A stretch of DNA of 64,000 nucleotides, taken from contig JAQFVV010006355.1 of assembly GCA_028023455.1 (NCBI GenBank), positions 372,001 to 436,000 on the forward strand, read 5' to 3'. Source of the DNA: Epiperipatus broadwayi (taxonomy: Eukaryota; Onychophora; Udeonychophora; Euonychophora; Peripatidae). The notes below the pieces were generated by a model, which was not told where the DNA came from, ran no database searches, and was given only the letters and a program-made list of their open reading frames with translations. This document shows, piece after piece, positions 11,906-22,538 of the stretch (within the stretch, counting starts at the first letter, position 1; every line of letters starts with the position of its first letter). Both the position numbers and the translations under genes were made by a program.

Positions 11906-13315
11906 CTTGACTTCTTCAATTTTAGTTATGGTCAAATATAATATTGTTAGAATTTTTGTATCTACTATTATATAATACTCATTAAAAAGTATTTATACAT
12001 CAGTTTTTTATACAAAGCTTGCAATGTTTACCCAGTTCATGTCAAAATGAAATAAAACTTTTGTAATTATATATTTTTTTTAAAAATGGCATTAAAAATT
12101 AGAAAATAATGATTTTTGATTATGTAAAAAATTTTATGTTCTATTTTTTGCTTAATTGTTATAACTAATTGGTCATATATTTAAAGGATGGTGATCTATG
12201 TTTTCACAATGTTCAAATATTAAAACATTGATCTATTAATTTTTTTACTTTGAAATTTAAGAGCCTTATAGTGACTAATTTAATAAACATTTTTTACTTA
12301 TTGTTTTCAACAAAAAAATGTTTATTATTCATAAATATTTATACATTTTAATTTATTCATTATAACATTAACTCTGAAAATGAAAAATAATTCTAAATTT
12401 AATTTATTAATTTTGCAAATTAATATAAAAGAATGGTAATTTGAAATAAATAACCAGAATGAAGAATTTTATTTCAAGTCAAATGTTTTTGATCAATAAA
12501 ATATAACAATTAATTAAATTTATATAACAAATACATTTGTTTAAATATATGAAATTTAAAAATTACAAAAAAAATCACAAAAAGTAATTTACAATTGTCA
12601 AAAAATTAATTCTCTTGTAACTACCACTTTTTGTTTCACATTAAATATTTTTACTTAACTTTTTTTTCCTAAAAAAATAAAATCCAAATATAATCATTAA
12701 TATTTTCACAGAGAAAGAAATATTAGATTTAATTTTAAATAAGATGGTGTTTGTGTAAGTACAATTACAACAATGCAGCTAATAAGAAATATTTTCCGTC
12801 ATTTGTAACCCATCTCTGCTTTTTCCTTCACATAAACTCAATTTCATACTTTTTTTTAAAATAATAGTGACATCTAAATTTTTTTGTTGGAATTAATGCC
12901 AATCTGTATATATTTTAGGTCAAGCTTTTGCTATCAAGTGTGAAAAACCATTAAACAAGTGCTTTAGAAAAGCTACAATTGAGTAACTTAAAAGACTGAT
13001 AGGAATACAAGTGCAGCATCAATTTACACTCTTAAAATGTTTTATGCTTCAATTATACTGAACTACAGAAAGACTAATGGACAAAGAACATATCAAATAA
13101 ATTATTTTTTTTATAACAAAAAAAAAATTATGGTTCTAAAATGATTTAAAAAATAGTAAACATTTAGCATGAAGTAAAATATGTTTTGTCACTGGTAAAT
13201 TTTTCTTCTATACAATGGTTTATAATCCAATTGGTATATCTAAGAAAGAAATAATATTAAAATTATGCATGTTAAAAAACAAAATTATAATTTCAAGCTT
13301 TACTAAAACAATAAA
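11906..13315. other. AT-rich sequence without recognised gene
   Basis: Poly-A/T tracts and short chance frames only; no repeat boundary or splice-flanked frame was recognised. Confidence 0.6.
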
Positions 13316-14342
13316 TACACCTGGGTCTCATTTTATGCGGTAGATAGGTTCCACAGAAAACCCGCATTAAAAAAAATTGCACAAAAATAGAGTTAACTTA
13401 CCTTGAAAAATGGGGGATAGGGTCTGTAATTTTCAGAATTTGCATAAAAGCAAAGCAACAAGGAAAAATTACTTTAAAATTCACATTAAAAAAATAAGCA
13501 AATAAAGTATGACTAATAAAAAATTGCAAATATTTGAAAAAAATTAATACAAGCACACTTTTTTTTACTTTTTTTATTACTACAGTATTTAATTTTACAT
13601 TTTTCATACATATTTTAATCATTAGCACTAGCGTTCATTTGTAAATTGGTAAGAAATCAGATTTGATGTGATGTGATGTATTGTGGCTTCTCCTTAAATG
13701 AAGTCAAGAATCTCTCAGTAATTATGCCCAGAGAAACCTGTTAGCAACTTTATTTTTATTCATGATGGGATGTACAACTAGTGCCATTTTCAATCTTGTG
13801 CTATGTTAATGGTTTTCTGTTTCTATATTAAAAAAATGAAATTGCAATCAAAACAAAAAGATTATACATTATCATTAGAAAGATTATTTTCAGTTTATAA
13901 TATCTTTGTTTTTTATTTTAAAAATCTAAAAGATTATTTATTTCTGTTATATATAACAAAATACGTTTTAAAAGTTTAAATTTTTTGAATATTTATTGCG
14001 ATATTTTTATATGTAAGTATAAATCTTTACTCATTAGTATAAATAGGTTATTTACATAGAAGCTAAGTTCTAAATACAGCTTCAGGCCATATTCATGTTA
14101 GCTGCTAATATAACGTTATATTTTTGAAAAGAAAAAAAAGTATTTCAAGTCAAAATAAATTATTAATAATTTCAAGTCAAAATAAATTATTAATAATTTC
14201 AAGTCAAAATAAATTATTAATAATTTAAATTTTTTGATATCTAATAAATATAGTGAAATATGAAAGATATTAAGAAGAAATATGAATCGCATAACTTCAA
14301 AATCGCATTAAAATAATCCGCATAAAATGAGACCCAGGTGTA
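13316..14342. mobile_element. Tigger/pogo-like non-autonomous DNA transposon with TA duplication
   Basis: The ends are perfect inverted repeats of 23 bp (CACCTGGGTCTCATTTTATG followed by CGG; reverse complement at 14318-14340), each flanked by TA as in the Tc1/mariner-pogo superfamily. The interior next to the left end (GGTTCCACAGAAAACCCGCA) resembles the subterminal sequence style of Tigger elements. No transposase frame is present; the longest minus-strand frame (13398-13628) has no recognisable motif. At about 1 kb it is a MITE-like deletion derivative. The family name is an inference from termini and target site. Confidence 0.78.
14138..14228. repeat. 27-bp tandem repeat, about 3 copies, inside the Tigger-like element
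   Basis: The unit AATTTCAAGTCAAAATAAAT plus TATTAAT recurs three times without interruption near the right end of the transposon. Confidence 0.85.
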
Positions 14343-15023
14343 CTTAAAATTAAATAAGATTAACACAACATTTACTTCCATATACTTACATATATTTATA
14401 TACATATATATTGCAGTTTGTAATGTTATAATTGACTATTTATTAGTCTGCATTCAGAATAGGTTATATTTTACCCATTTAAAGACATTTATTTAAACTT
14501 CTTTGTATCAATAATTTCAATCTGTGGTCAAGTTGCAATCCTTAGTGTCTATATAAATATATTGGACATAATAAACATGGGTTTCCATCTTTATTGTTAA
14601 AAAGGGATTGCCTTGACAACAGTTTGAATTTATTGATTGTAGTTGATATTGGATTTAAGTGTTGACTGATTTTTAATGATATATATATATATTATTTGCA
14701 GAATGTCAAAAATATGTTATATATATGTGTGTGTGTATACATATGTTATTTGCAGAATGTCAAAAAAGATGTTAATCTTTTACATTTATACACGTATAAA
14801 AATAACTTTCTCAATTTAAATTCATTTAAGAACTTACATTTGAAATAAAAGAGGGACCTCTTTTACTTCAACAAAAAAGCTATTTTAGATTAATAAGAGA
14901 ACTTGTTTGGGCTCAAGGATTGTCAATTAGTAGTAATTGATAATTTCATTGTAACATCAAAACCTAAAAATGTTATCTCTGTTTCCATGGACATAGTCTC
15001 CTTATTTTTATTCTTTATTATAA
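14343..15023. other. AT-rich sequence without recognised gene
   Basis: It contains a repeated block ATTTGCAGAATGTCAAAAA (about 14694 and 14749) separated by a TATATGTGTG microsatellite. No gene was seen. Confidence 0.5.
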
Positions 15024-15272
15024 TATATATATATGAAAGACATATTTGCAGGCTCATCCATGTTAAAAATTTAAATATTTGTATACCGATGTTTCGATTT
15101 GATAATACAAGTCATCTACTGGGTGATAAAAGATGGTTGTAGAGGCACTACAATCACTACACCTCTACAACCACACCCAATAGATGACTTGTGTGATCAA
15201 GTCGAAACATTGATATATAAATATTTAAATTTTTAACATGGATGAACCCGCAAAATATGTCTTTTATATATG
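15024..15272. mobile_element. Fold-back (near-palindromic) element, about 250 bp
   Basis: The two halves are inverted copies of each other around 15148. AAAGACATATTTGCAGGCTC on the left matches the reverse complement of AACCCGCAAAATATGTCTTT on the right. Internal blocks such as GATGTTTCGA/TCGAAACATT and CTCTACAACCA/TGGTTGTAGAGG also pair. The arms carry a number of mismatches. This looks like a MITE or other fold-back element; it has no coding capacity and the family is unknown. Confidence 0.75.
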
Positions 15273-16059
15273 CAGCCCGTGAAAATCTTTGTATCAACAT
15301 ATATATATATCTTGTGATGAAAAGTATACTCCATTGTAATTTATCTCAGGTCTTGACTTATTTTCATCAAAGTCTCAAGTTGGGAAGCCAATTGTAATGG
15401 ACTAGGCATATCATTTTACGATTTTAAATAAATTTATTGGAGCTTAATTAATCATAATGCTACATTGTGGAGCCAATTGTAAAGGAAAACTTTACTACCA
15501 CTAACCAATCAATCAAGTGAGCTCGCATGTTGTAATAGTATGCCTTACAACCACCATTCAATTAATCAAGTTGCACATTGCAAGGCATCAGTTGTAATGG
15601 AAATTATATGTATAAAAGAAAATAAATTAGCCCAATCATTGGATGGGTTAATCATTGATTACAATAACAAGATTGCCTATCTGAATAGCTATAGAGAAAA
15701 TATGCACAGATACCATAGAGCAATAACAAGAGACATTCAATGATTTACTCTCAGGGTTAACTTCATCAGTGATTTAATTATTCACCAAAATGGAGATTAT
15801 ATGTAAAGCAATATAAGGATTAGTGGTGGCTTAGTTAAATAATTATAAAATTCAATATTAGCAAAATACAAAAATTATCATTAGGTAATTGTAAGTCTCA
15901 AGCATTACCTACTGACCTTTGAACTAAAAAGAGAAAAATAAAGAAATAAATAAATTTTAAATAAATCACAAACTTTCATATAAAACAAATGGTATATACC
16001 TTATTCTAATTTTGCTTTGATTTTCTTTTCAAATGGCAATAATTGTATTAAACACATAC
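15273..16059. other. No recognised gene; recurring GCCAATTGTAATGG-like blocks
   Basis: GCCAATTGTAA(T/A)GG occurs at about 15390 and 15472 and a variant near 15588, suggesting an old tandem or dispersed repeat. A 67-codon frame at 15540-15743 has no recognisable motif. Confidence 0.4.
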
Positions 16060-16300
16060 AATACTTATATTTTTATATTGGACTATTTCCATAATCTAAT
16101 ATGAGTATTGAATGTTTTTAGAAAAATTAAACTTTATTTAAATATTCCAAATACATACAATTGTTAGTAAATCACATCAAACAGGTTAATATATGCATAA
16201 TGTTTTGAGAAGTATTACTCTCTCCTCTTTTTTAGGTATTGCTGATCTGACCAGTGTAGTACTAGCATGGGATTCAAACCTGGACTCTTAGATTCTTGAA
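16060..16300 (+). repeat. Dispersed repeat family R1, second copy
   Basis: The block TTTTTAGAAAAATTAAACTT through CAATTGTTAGTAA (16115-16170) matches 30430-30486 with moderate divergence. Downstream TATTACTCTCTCC and GATCTGACCAGTGTAGTAC resemble 30523-30580. On the minus strand GGTTTGAATCCC near 16270 resembles a Pol III B box, but no A box was found upstream of it. Confidence 0.5.
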
Positions 16301-16485
16301 TATTGAATTTTAAGGTAACTAGAACCTGCAATTCATCTCTCAGAGAGCTGAGAAAATTACTCAAAGAGCATGTGAAGCTCTTTTAAGAGACAGAATAAAT
16401 GCTCAAAGGTTTTCTAAGTATCAAACAATGCATTCAATTAATAATGTAGAATGTTTTCTAAAAACAAATTACTGATAAAGACTTC

Positions 16486-17043
16486 ATGGGAGTTTCTCAA
16501 ATGGTAAAAAAATTATATTCTACATTACATGGAAAAATAAAAGAATGCCAAAAGAAGAAACTTGCTAACTTATATAGGCATACCAAAAATCATAATGTAC
16601 CAAGCAATGTACCAACTTCATCTGTTGAAAATCTCAGTTCTAAACATCTAACAAAAATTAAACTTTGCCATAACACCATTTAATATCCCTTTATTAGATA
16701 TAATTGCAGCCACTGAGGAAGTCACTCAAAAATTGCCTTTAGAAAAAGCAGAAGAATTATGCTGGAGAATAAAAAACAACACTTGACAAGCAACAAAAAT
16801 TGAAGTCAAACATATTCTATGGTGAGAGGAATTATTCTCCCTGCTGACAAAGGCAAGGCAATGATTATGACAACAAAATACAAGAACTCACACCAGGCCA
16901 ATATAGAAAAGTGGCAAAAAATCCGATACCGTGTATGGAAACAAAGTTAGAAGCATTTCTCAGAAAGCATTGCAGGTACTTCACTGACTCAGAAAAAAAG
17001 TAAAATAACATCATTGTTCAGCAAAATTTCTCATCTTTATGGT
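16486..17043 (+). pseudogene. Penelope-like element, 5' part of RT ORF, interrupted by LTR element
   Basis: Decayed frames match the N-terminal half of a PLE reverse transcriptase. A basic Lys-rich segment is open over 16486-16683. LPLEKAEELCWRI follows near 16733-16770. The PLE signature ILPADKGKAMIM lies at about 16834-16870, followed by residues leading to KISHLYG at 17020-17043. The reading frame breaks several times. The sequence stops inside the conserved YGLPKIHK-type motif, exactly where the LTR element begins; the motif resumes at 22532. The 5' end of the PLE cannot be placed: the sequence before 16486 belongs partly to repeat R1. Confidence 0.82.
17037..17043. repeat. Target-site duplication TTATGGT, left copy
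   Basis: An identical 7-mer lies at 22532-22538, immediately outside the other LTR. In the PLE frame it covers the Tyr-Gly codons of the interrupted motif. Seven bases is longer than the usual 4-6, so one or two matching bases may be fortuitous. Confidence 0.8.
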
Positions 17044-19059
17044 TGTAAGTAATATCGTGTTTATATTATATATATTATCAGCTAGTTATTGAGATTTGAC
17101 TTTTGATGGTGCATTTCTTTCCAGAGGGTGAATAGACATGCGTACGCATTTATCGTATTAATAGCTCCGACCATCCCTTCCCGTACAAAATTTTCCCATG
17201 TTCTGAGTCATCCTTCCCTTTTTGTGAAGTTTTCCTAATATTCGGTCATTCAAAGGTGAGGAAAAGGAATTTGGCTGCTAAATACAAGCATGGATGTACA
17301 TGAATTAATCAAATTCAGTCCCACCCAAACTTAACTAACTCTCTTACTGCGTGAATGTCCACGTTCATGAGCTATGGCCCAAGTGCCAATCTTGCTATTT
17401 AACAAGAATCACAGAATTCACTAACAATACATTAACTCAATAACTCTAAGCTTTTGCCTGGTTTATACTAGCTTATGCTCAGGGGTGGTGGTGTGACTCG
17501 CCGGAGAAGAAATGGCAGGTGAATTAAAATCTCTCTATCCCTTTCTTTTACCTTTATCTAACACATAAACATATATCAACATGCACTCTTAGGAAAGTAA
17601 AAATGGAATCTATTTCAAAACATACAACATGTATCCCAAACAAATAAAAATATATATATAACAAAATGTAAGAGACAAATAAATGAACAAAAGAAAATAT
17701 AAAGTTTGTTTTGTTAAATTTAAAATCTATTTATGTTTATTTGAATAAAATTATAAAGTGGCACACATGCATATATGACATAATATTCTGTTTACAGGAT
17801 ATCATAGTTAAAGAATAAAATATATTAAGCAAAATACGTATAAAGTTATTACACTATTTGATTTTGTATATTTAAAGATTGGAAATAATAGCAAATATAT
17901 TTATCGCTGTTTTGATAAGTCTTTGTAATTAAATTAAATATCTCTGAGTGCATTCTTTGTGATCATTAATTCTTTTATTTCTATTCTAATTCCTTAGGTG
18001 AATGTGGATAAAATTGCGAGTCCATTTGGTTTTTTAATTCAGTGTTCTAATTAAGAAGTTCATCATTCCATGATAGATCTGTGGAATGGTGGACGTCAGG
18101 TGCAGGATTCATTTGTCATGCTTTCTCTCTCCTTTTTCTTTCTATATAATATTTAGGGCAATCTGTCTCTTAATATCTTGCGTGGCCTTAAAGGTACAGA
18201 AGGAGCTGGAGTCTAACATAGACCCCCAGCACGATGAGACCTTTACCCCATGCGTTTCATGGAGTTTCCTTTATATATTTCTCTGGTCAAAATTATTTTT
18301 AAAACTCTTCTTTTTGCTATGTATTGCCTTCTGCCTTCTCTCTGCAATAATCTATAGCCAACTGCCAAAAACAAAATGTCCTCCCTCTCAACAAATGTTT
18401 TATCTTTTTTCTATCTTTAGCAAAATATCTTTTTACTCAATATGCAAACAAAAGGAAAACCACTTAGCAACTTGGTCTTAACTTTTGCTATTTTTGGAAA
18501 TTCCCTCTAATTACGCTTTGTTGTTTACCTCGATAATTAGACAATAGAATCCTCAAGAATTTAATTTTTTAATGGACATTCCGCCTGTTCTTTTCTTTTA
18601 GTTAACACAAAAATCATTTCCACAAAGTTTTGAAGTTTGATAATATATTAATTTAAATAAAAATCCAACTATTAATTAAAATACATTTCAATAACAATAC
18701 AGTCCGTTCGACTAATTGATTCGTGGAAGGTAAACAAAATTCCTTTTTTTTTTCTTCATATTTTAAAATATTTGAAAATCTCTTGATTTTATTCATTTTT
18801 CTTATCCCCTTCAACACAATATTTATCAATATACATGTATGCCACAAAATAAGAATAAAATAAGTGAGAGAAAGAAAGTAAAATATATACTTTAATATTA
18901 GTAACCCATCACCGCTATTATTATTATTTACTTAACTATATATGTGTAGCTACATGGCCCTTTCCAAATACACAATGCATGAAACAAAACACACACATAC
19001 ATACATACATAACCTAATTTACTCCCTTGTAACAGGGTTTGAACTCAGTTCTTGTTACA
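17044..19059 (-). repeat. 3' LTR of the gag-only element (2016 bp)
   Basis: On the + strand it begins TGTAAGTAATATC and ends CTTGTTACA, a TG...CA pair. Relative to the other LTR it lacks about 45 bp just inside its left edge (the ATGCACTTTCCTTATCTTCC block at 20479-20498 and neighbours). Frames such as 18086-18481 lie in the LTR and have degenerate counterparts in the other copy; they are not supported as genes. Confidence 0.9.
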
Positions 19060-19075
19060 ATGCCCCCCGTTTGAA
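19060..19075 (-). other. Polypurine tract of the gag-only element
   Basis: On the minus strand TCAAACGGGGGGCAT directly precedes the TGTAACAAG start of the 3' LTR, confirming the orientation. Confidence 0.7.
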
Positions 19076-19197
19076 AGACTTCAAAATGAGGTATACTTAT
19101 TTTGATGGCTAATAAAACAAACTACAACAAAAGACACACACACACAAGAAAAACATCCTGATCCTAACCTCTCCCTTCCTTATACCTGCATGTACAT

Positions 19198-20132
19198 CTA
19201 TTTCCTTCCCTGTTCACTTTCACTCATATCTATAGCATTCAACATTTCGGCCACCTCTTCAATTGATGACCTCCCATTTCCTATCAGCATCTGTTTGATC
19301 CTTGTTGGCAAATTATGCCTGATGATTCTAATTATGTGTTGCTCCATCATATTGCATTCATCCAAAGTTTGCAATTTAGCCACTTGTCACCGGAAAAATT
19401 GCGTATAGTTCTCTTGCCCATTTACTCTATACTTTTCTTGCATTATACGGTATCTAATGACTTCTTGCCGCTCTTCCGACCAAAATGTTTCATGCACAGC
19501 TTCAGTATACTCTTTAAACATTCGAGGTTGGCAAAATAGTGACTCCCACCATGACAATGCATTCCCCACCAAGTTGCTACATGCTATTATTACCTTGTTT
19601 CTTTCAGACATTTCGTTTACACTAAAGTATCTCTGTAGGCTCTTGAGGTGCTCTACTGGCACCTCTTCTATTTGGCCGGTGAATGAATGGATCTTAAGGA
19701 ATTGGTTAACATTTGTCTGGCTACCTATCCATTTCTCTGTGGTTTGCTGCTCTTCCATTATTTTCTCTCCTATGACTCATCCTGTCTTTCCCTTTTCTTC
19801 ATCTTTCCCTTCGGCCTTTGGCTTAATTTCATTTTCCTCTGTATTTTCCTCCACTTCTAATTTATCTGTCACTTGCTTTTCACTCTCCCCCACCCCTACC
19901 TTACTGATTCTTATTTCTTCATGTAACTTTTTCTCCAATTCTGCCAACCCTTTTCATTTTCTATCTGCATCTCTGATAATCTTTCGTTCATTTCTTCCTT
20001 TACTTTCCTTATTTCTTTCCGTAACCTTTCTTCCATTTCCTGTAACTTTACCATGATCCATTCAAACATGTCCATTTTCTTTCTTTTGTCCGACGTTTCT
20101 GGATCCATGTTGCTCTGTGACCTAGTTTTCAT
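19198..20132 (-). pseudogene. gag: gag of the gag-only LTR element, with stops and a frameshift
   Basis: The N-terminal section (20132-19911) starts MKTRSQSNMDPETSDKRKK and continues as a charged, heptad-like coiled coil (MEERLRKEIRKVKEEM). A frameshift near 19911-19925 and an acidic linker follow. The core (19758-19387) has the retrotransposon-gag pattern: FLKIHSFTGQIEEV, LKSLQRYFSV, ACSNLVGNALSWWESLF and RYRIMQEKYRVNGQENYTQF. A single TGA at 19384-19386 separates it from the last part (19383-19198), which is in the same frame and includes HNLPTRIKQML. A further TGA lies near 19779. No CCHC knuckle is visible. It would form particles in the cytoplasm if expressed intact; this copy cannot be translated as one protein. 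Confidence 0.82.
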
Positions 20133-20449
20133 CTTCTTTCCCCTTCACTATTCTTCTCTTTGTTATTTGTTTTCTAGTCGTATTAACCATACATGCCGGG
20201 TTCAATGTCCCAGCTCCTTGACCATTTTGCCACATGGTATATATTCTTTTTTTATCTGCTTTTCTATTTCAAAGTTTTATATCTCCACTATTTGTTTTAC
20301 CATATTATTTTTCTCTTCATTTTTCTTTTACAAAAAAAAATATTTAAGCGACGACAAATCCTGTATTTAAAAAAAAATAATTTTTTTGATCGATGCGCCC
20401 TCTATCTTTTTCAGCTGTATTCACCCCACCACTCTTTGTTCTTCGAAAG

Positions 20450-20468
20450 TCCATCATTGGGTGTCCAT
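20450..20468 (-). other. Candidate primer-binding site of the gag-only element
   Basis: On the minus strand TGGACACCCAATGATGGAC starts one base after the end of the 5' LTR, the usual PBS position. The initial TGG fits the CCA end of a tRNA; the tRNA species cannot be named by eye. Confidence 0.5.
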
Positions 20469-22531
20469 TGTAAGTAAAATGCACTTTCCTTATCTTCCAC
20501 ACTTTATATCTATTATATATATCACATTTATATTATATATATTATCAGCTAGTTATTGAGATTTGACTTTTGATCGTGCATTTCTTTCCAGAGGGTGAAT
20601 AGACATGCGTACACATTTATTGTATTAATAGCTCTGACCATCCCTTCCCGTATGAAATTTTCCCATTTTCTGAGTCATCCTTCCCTTTTTGTGAAGTTTT
20701 CCTAATATTCAGTCATTCAAGGGTGAGGAAAAGGAATTCGGCTGCTAAATACAAACATGGGTGTTTGTGAATTAATCCAATTCAGTCCCTCCCAAACTTA
20801 ACTAACTCTCTTACTGCAAGAATGTTCACGTTTATGAGCTATGGCCCAAGCGCCAATCTTGCTATTTAACAAGAATCTCGGAATTCCCTAACAATACATT
20901 AACTCAATAACTTTTAAGCTTTTGCCTGGTTTATACTAGCTTATGCTCAGGGGTGGTGATGTGACTTGCCGGAGAAGAAACGGCAGGTGAATTAAAATCT
21001 CTCTATCCCTTTCTTTTACCTTTATCTAACACATAAACATATATCAACATGCACTCTTAGGAAAGTAAAAATGGAATCTATTTCAAAACATACAACATGT
21101 ATCCCAAACAAATAAATATATATATATAACAAAATGTAAGAGACAAATAAATGAACAAAAGAAAATATAAAGTTTGTTTTGTTAAATTTAAAATCTATTT
21201 ATGTTTATTTGAATAAAATTATAAAGTGGCACACACGTGTATATGACATAATATTCTGTTTACAGGATATCATAGTTAAAGAATAAAATATATTAAGCAA
21301 AATACGTATAAAGTTATTACACTATTTGATTTTGTGTATTTAAAGATTGGAAATAATAGCAAATATATTTACCGCTGTTTTGATAAGTCTTCATAATTAA
21401 ATTAAATATCTCTGAGTGCATTCTTTGTGATCATTAATTCTTTTATTTCTATTCTAATTCCTTGGATGAACGTGGATAAAATCGCGAGTCCATTTGGTCT
21501 TTTAATTCAGTGTTCTAATTAAGAAGTTCATCATTCCATGATAGATCTAAGGAATGGTGGATGTCAGGCACAGGATTCATATGTCATGCTTTCTCTCTCC
21601 TTTTTCTTTCTATATAATATTTAGGGCAATCTGTCACTTAATATCTTACGTGGCCTCAAAGGTACAGAAGGAGCTGGAGTCTAACATAGACCCCCAGCAT
21701 GATGAGACCTTTACCCCATGCGTTTCATGGAGTTTCCTTTATATATTTCTCTGGTCAAAATTATTTTTATAAAACTCTTTTTTTTTTGCTATGTATTGCC
21801 TTCTGCCTTCTCTCTGCAATAATCTATAGCCAACTGCCAAAAACAAAATGTCCTCCCTCTCAACAAATGTTTTATCTTTTTTCTATCTTTAGCAAAATAT
21901 CTTTTTACTCAATATGCGAACAAAAGGAAAACCACTTAGCAACTTGGTCTTAACTTTTGCTATTTTTGGAAATTCCCTCTAATTACGCTTTGTTGTTTAT
22001 CTCGACAATTAGACAATAGAATCCTCAAGAATTTAATTTTTTAATGGACATTCTGCCTGTTCTTTTCTTTTAGTTAACACAAAAATCATTTCCACAAAGT
22101 TTTGAAGTTTGATAATATATTAATTTAAATAAAAATCCAACTATTAATTATAATACGTTTCAATAACAATACAGTCCATTCGACTAATTGATTCGTGGAA
22201 GGTAAACAAAATTCCTTTTTTTTTCTTCATATTTTAAAATATTTGAAAATCTCTTGATTTTATTCATTTTTCTTATCCCCTTCAACACAATATTTATCAA
22301 TATACATGTATGCCACAAAATAAGAATAAAATAAGTGAGAGAAAGAAAGTAAAATATATACATTAATATTAGTAACCCATCACCGCTATTATTATTATTT
22401 ACTTAACTATATATGTGTAGCTTACATGGCCCTTTCCAAATACACAACTCATGAAACAAAACACACACATATATACATACATAACCTAATCTACTCCCTT
22501 GTAACAGGGTTTGAACCCTGTTCCTGTTACA
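20469..22531 (-). repeat. 5' LTR of the gag-only element (2063 bp)
   Basis: On the + strand it starts TGTAAGTAAAATG and ends CCTGTTACA, followed by the TTATGGT duplication. It aligns with 17044-19059 except for the extra block near its left edge and scattered substitutions. Short frames at 21554-21953 mirror those in the other LTR and are disrupted by a T-run length change. Confidence 0.9.
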
Positions 22532-22538
22532 TTATGGT
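22532..22538. repeat. Target-site duplication TTATGGT, right copy
   Basis: It matches 17037-17043 exactly and adjoins the TTACA end of the LTR. Confidence 0.8.

Larger units (their letters stand above)
17044..22531 (-). mobile_element. Gag-only LTR retrotransposon inserted in a Penelope-like element
   Basis: It consists of two LTRs of about 2.0 kb in direct orientation, a 1.4-kb interior and a flanking TTATGGT duplication. In element (minus) orientation the order is LTR (22531-20469), PBS-like site, leader, gag (20132-19198), polypurine tract, LTR (19059-17044). No protease, RT, RNase H or integrase is present; only about 140 bp separate the gag end from the polypurine tract. It would have to move with enzymes supplied by another element. 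The LTRs are closely similar, with many differences at CpG sites, so the insertion is fairly young but not new. Confidence 0.9.

Noticed and set aside
14903-15142. 79-codon + strand frame ending in the fold-back element
   Set aside because: It runs through a TA microsatellite and one arm of the inverted repeat; no family resemblance.
16262-16285. B-box-like GGTTTGAATCCC on the minus strand as a tRNA gene or SINE promoter
   Set aside because: No A box or acceptor pairing could be found at the right distance.
18086-18481. 131-codon frame with membrane-like composition in the gag-only element LTR
   Set aside because: The second LTR copy (21554-21953) has it split by a T-run length change; composition is that of T-rich DNA and there is no family match.
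19190-20477. Several + strand frames (19190-19408, 19457-20056, 20053-20370)
   Set aside because: They are antisense shadows of the minus-strand gag; purine-rich coding strand gives open pyrimidine-rich complements.
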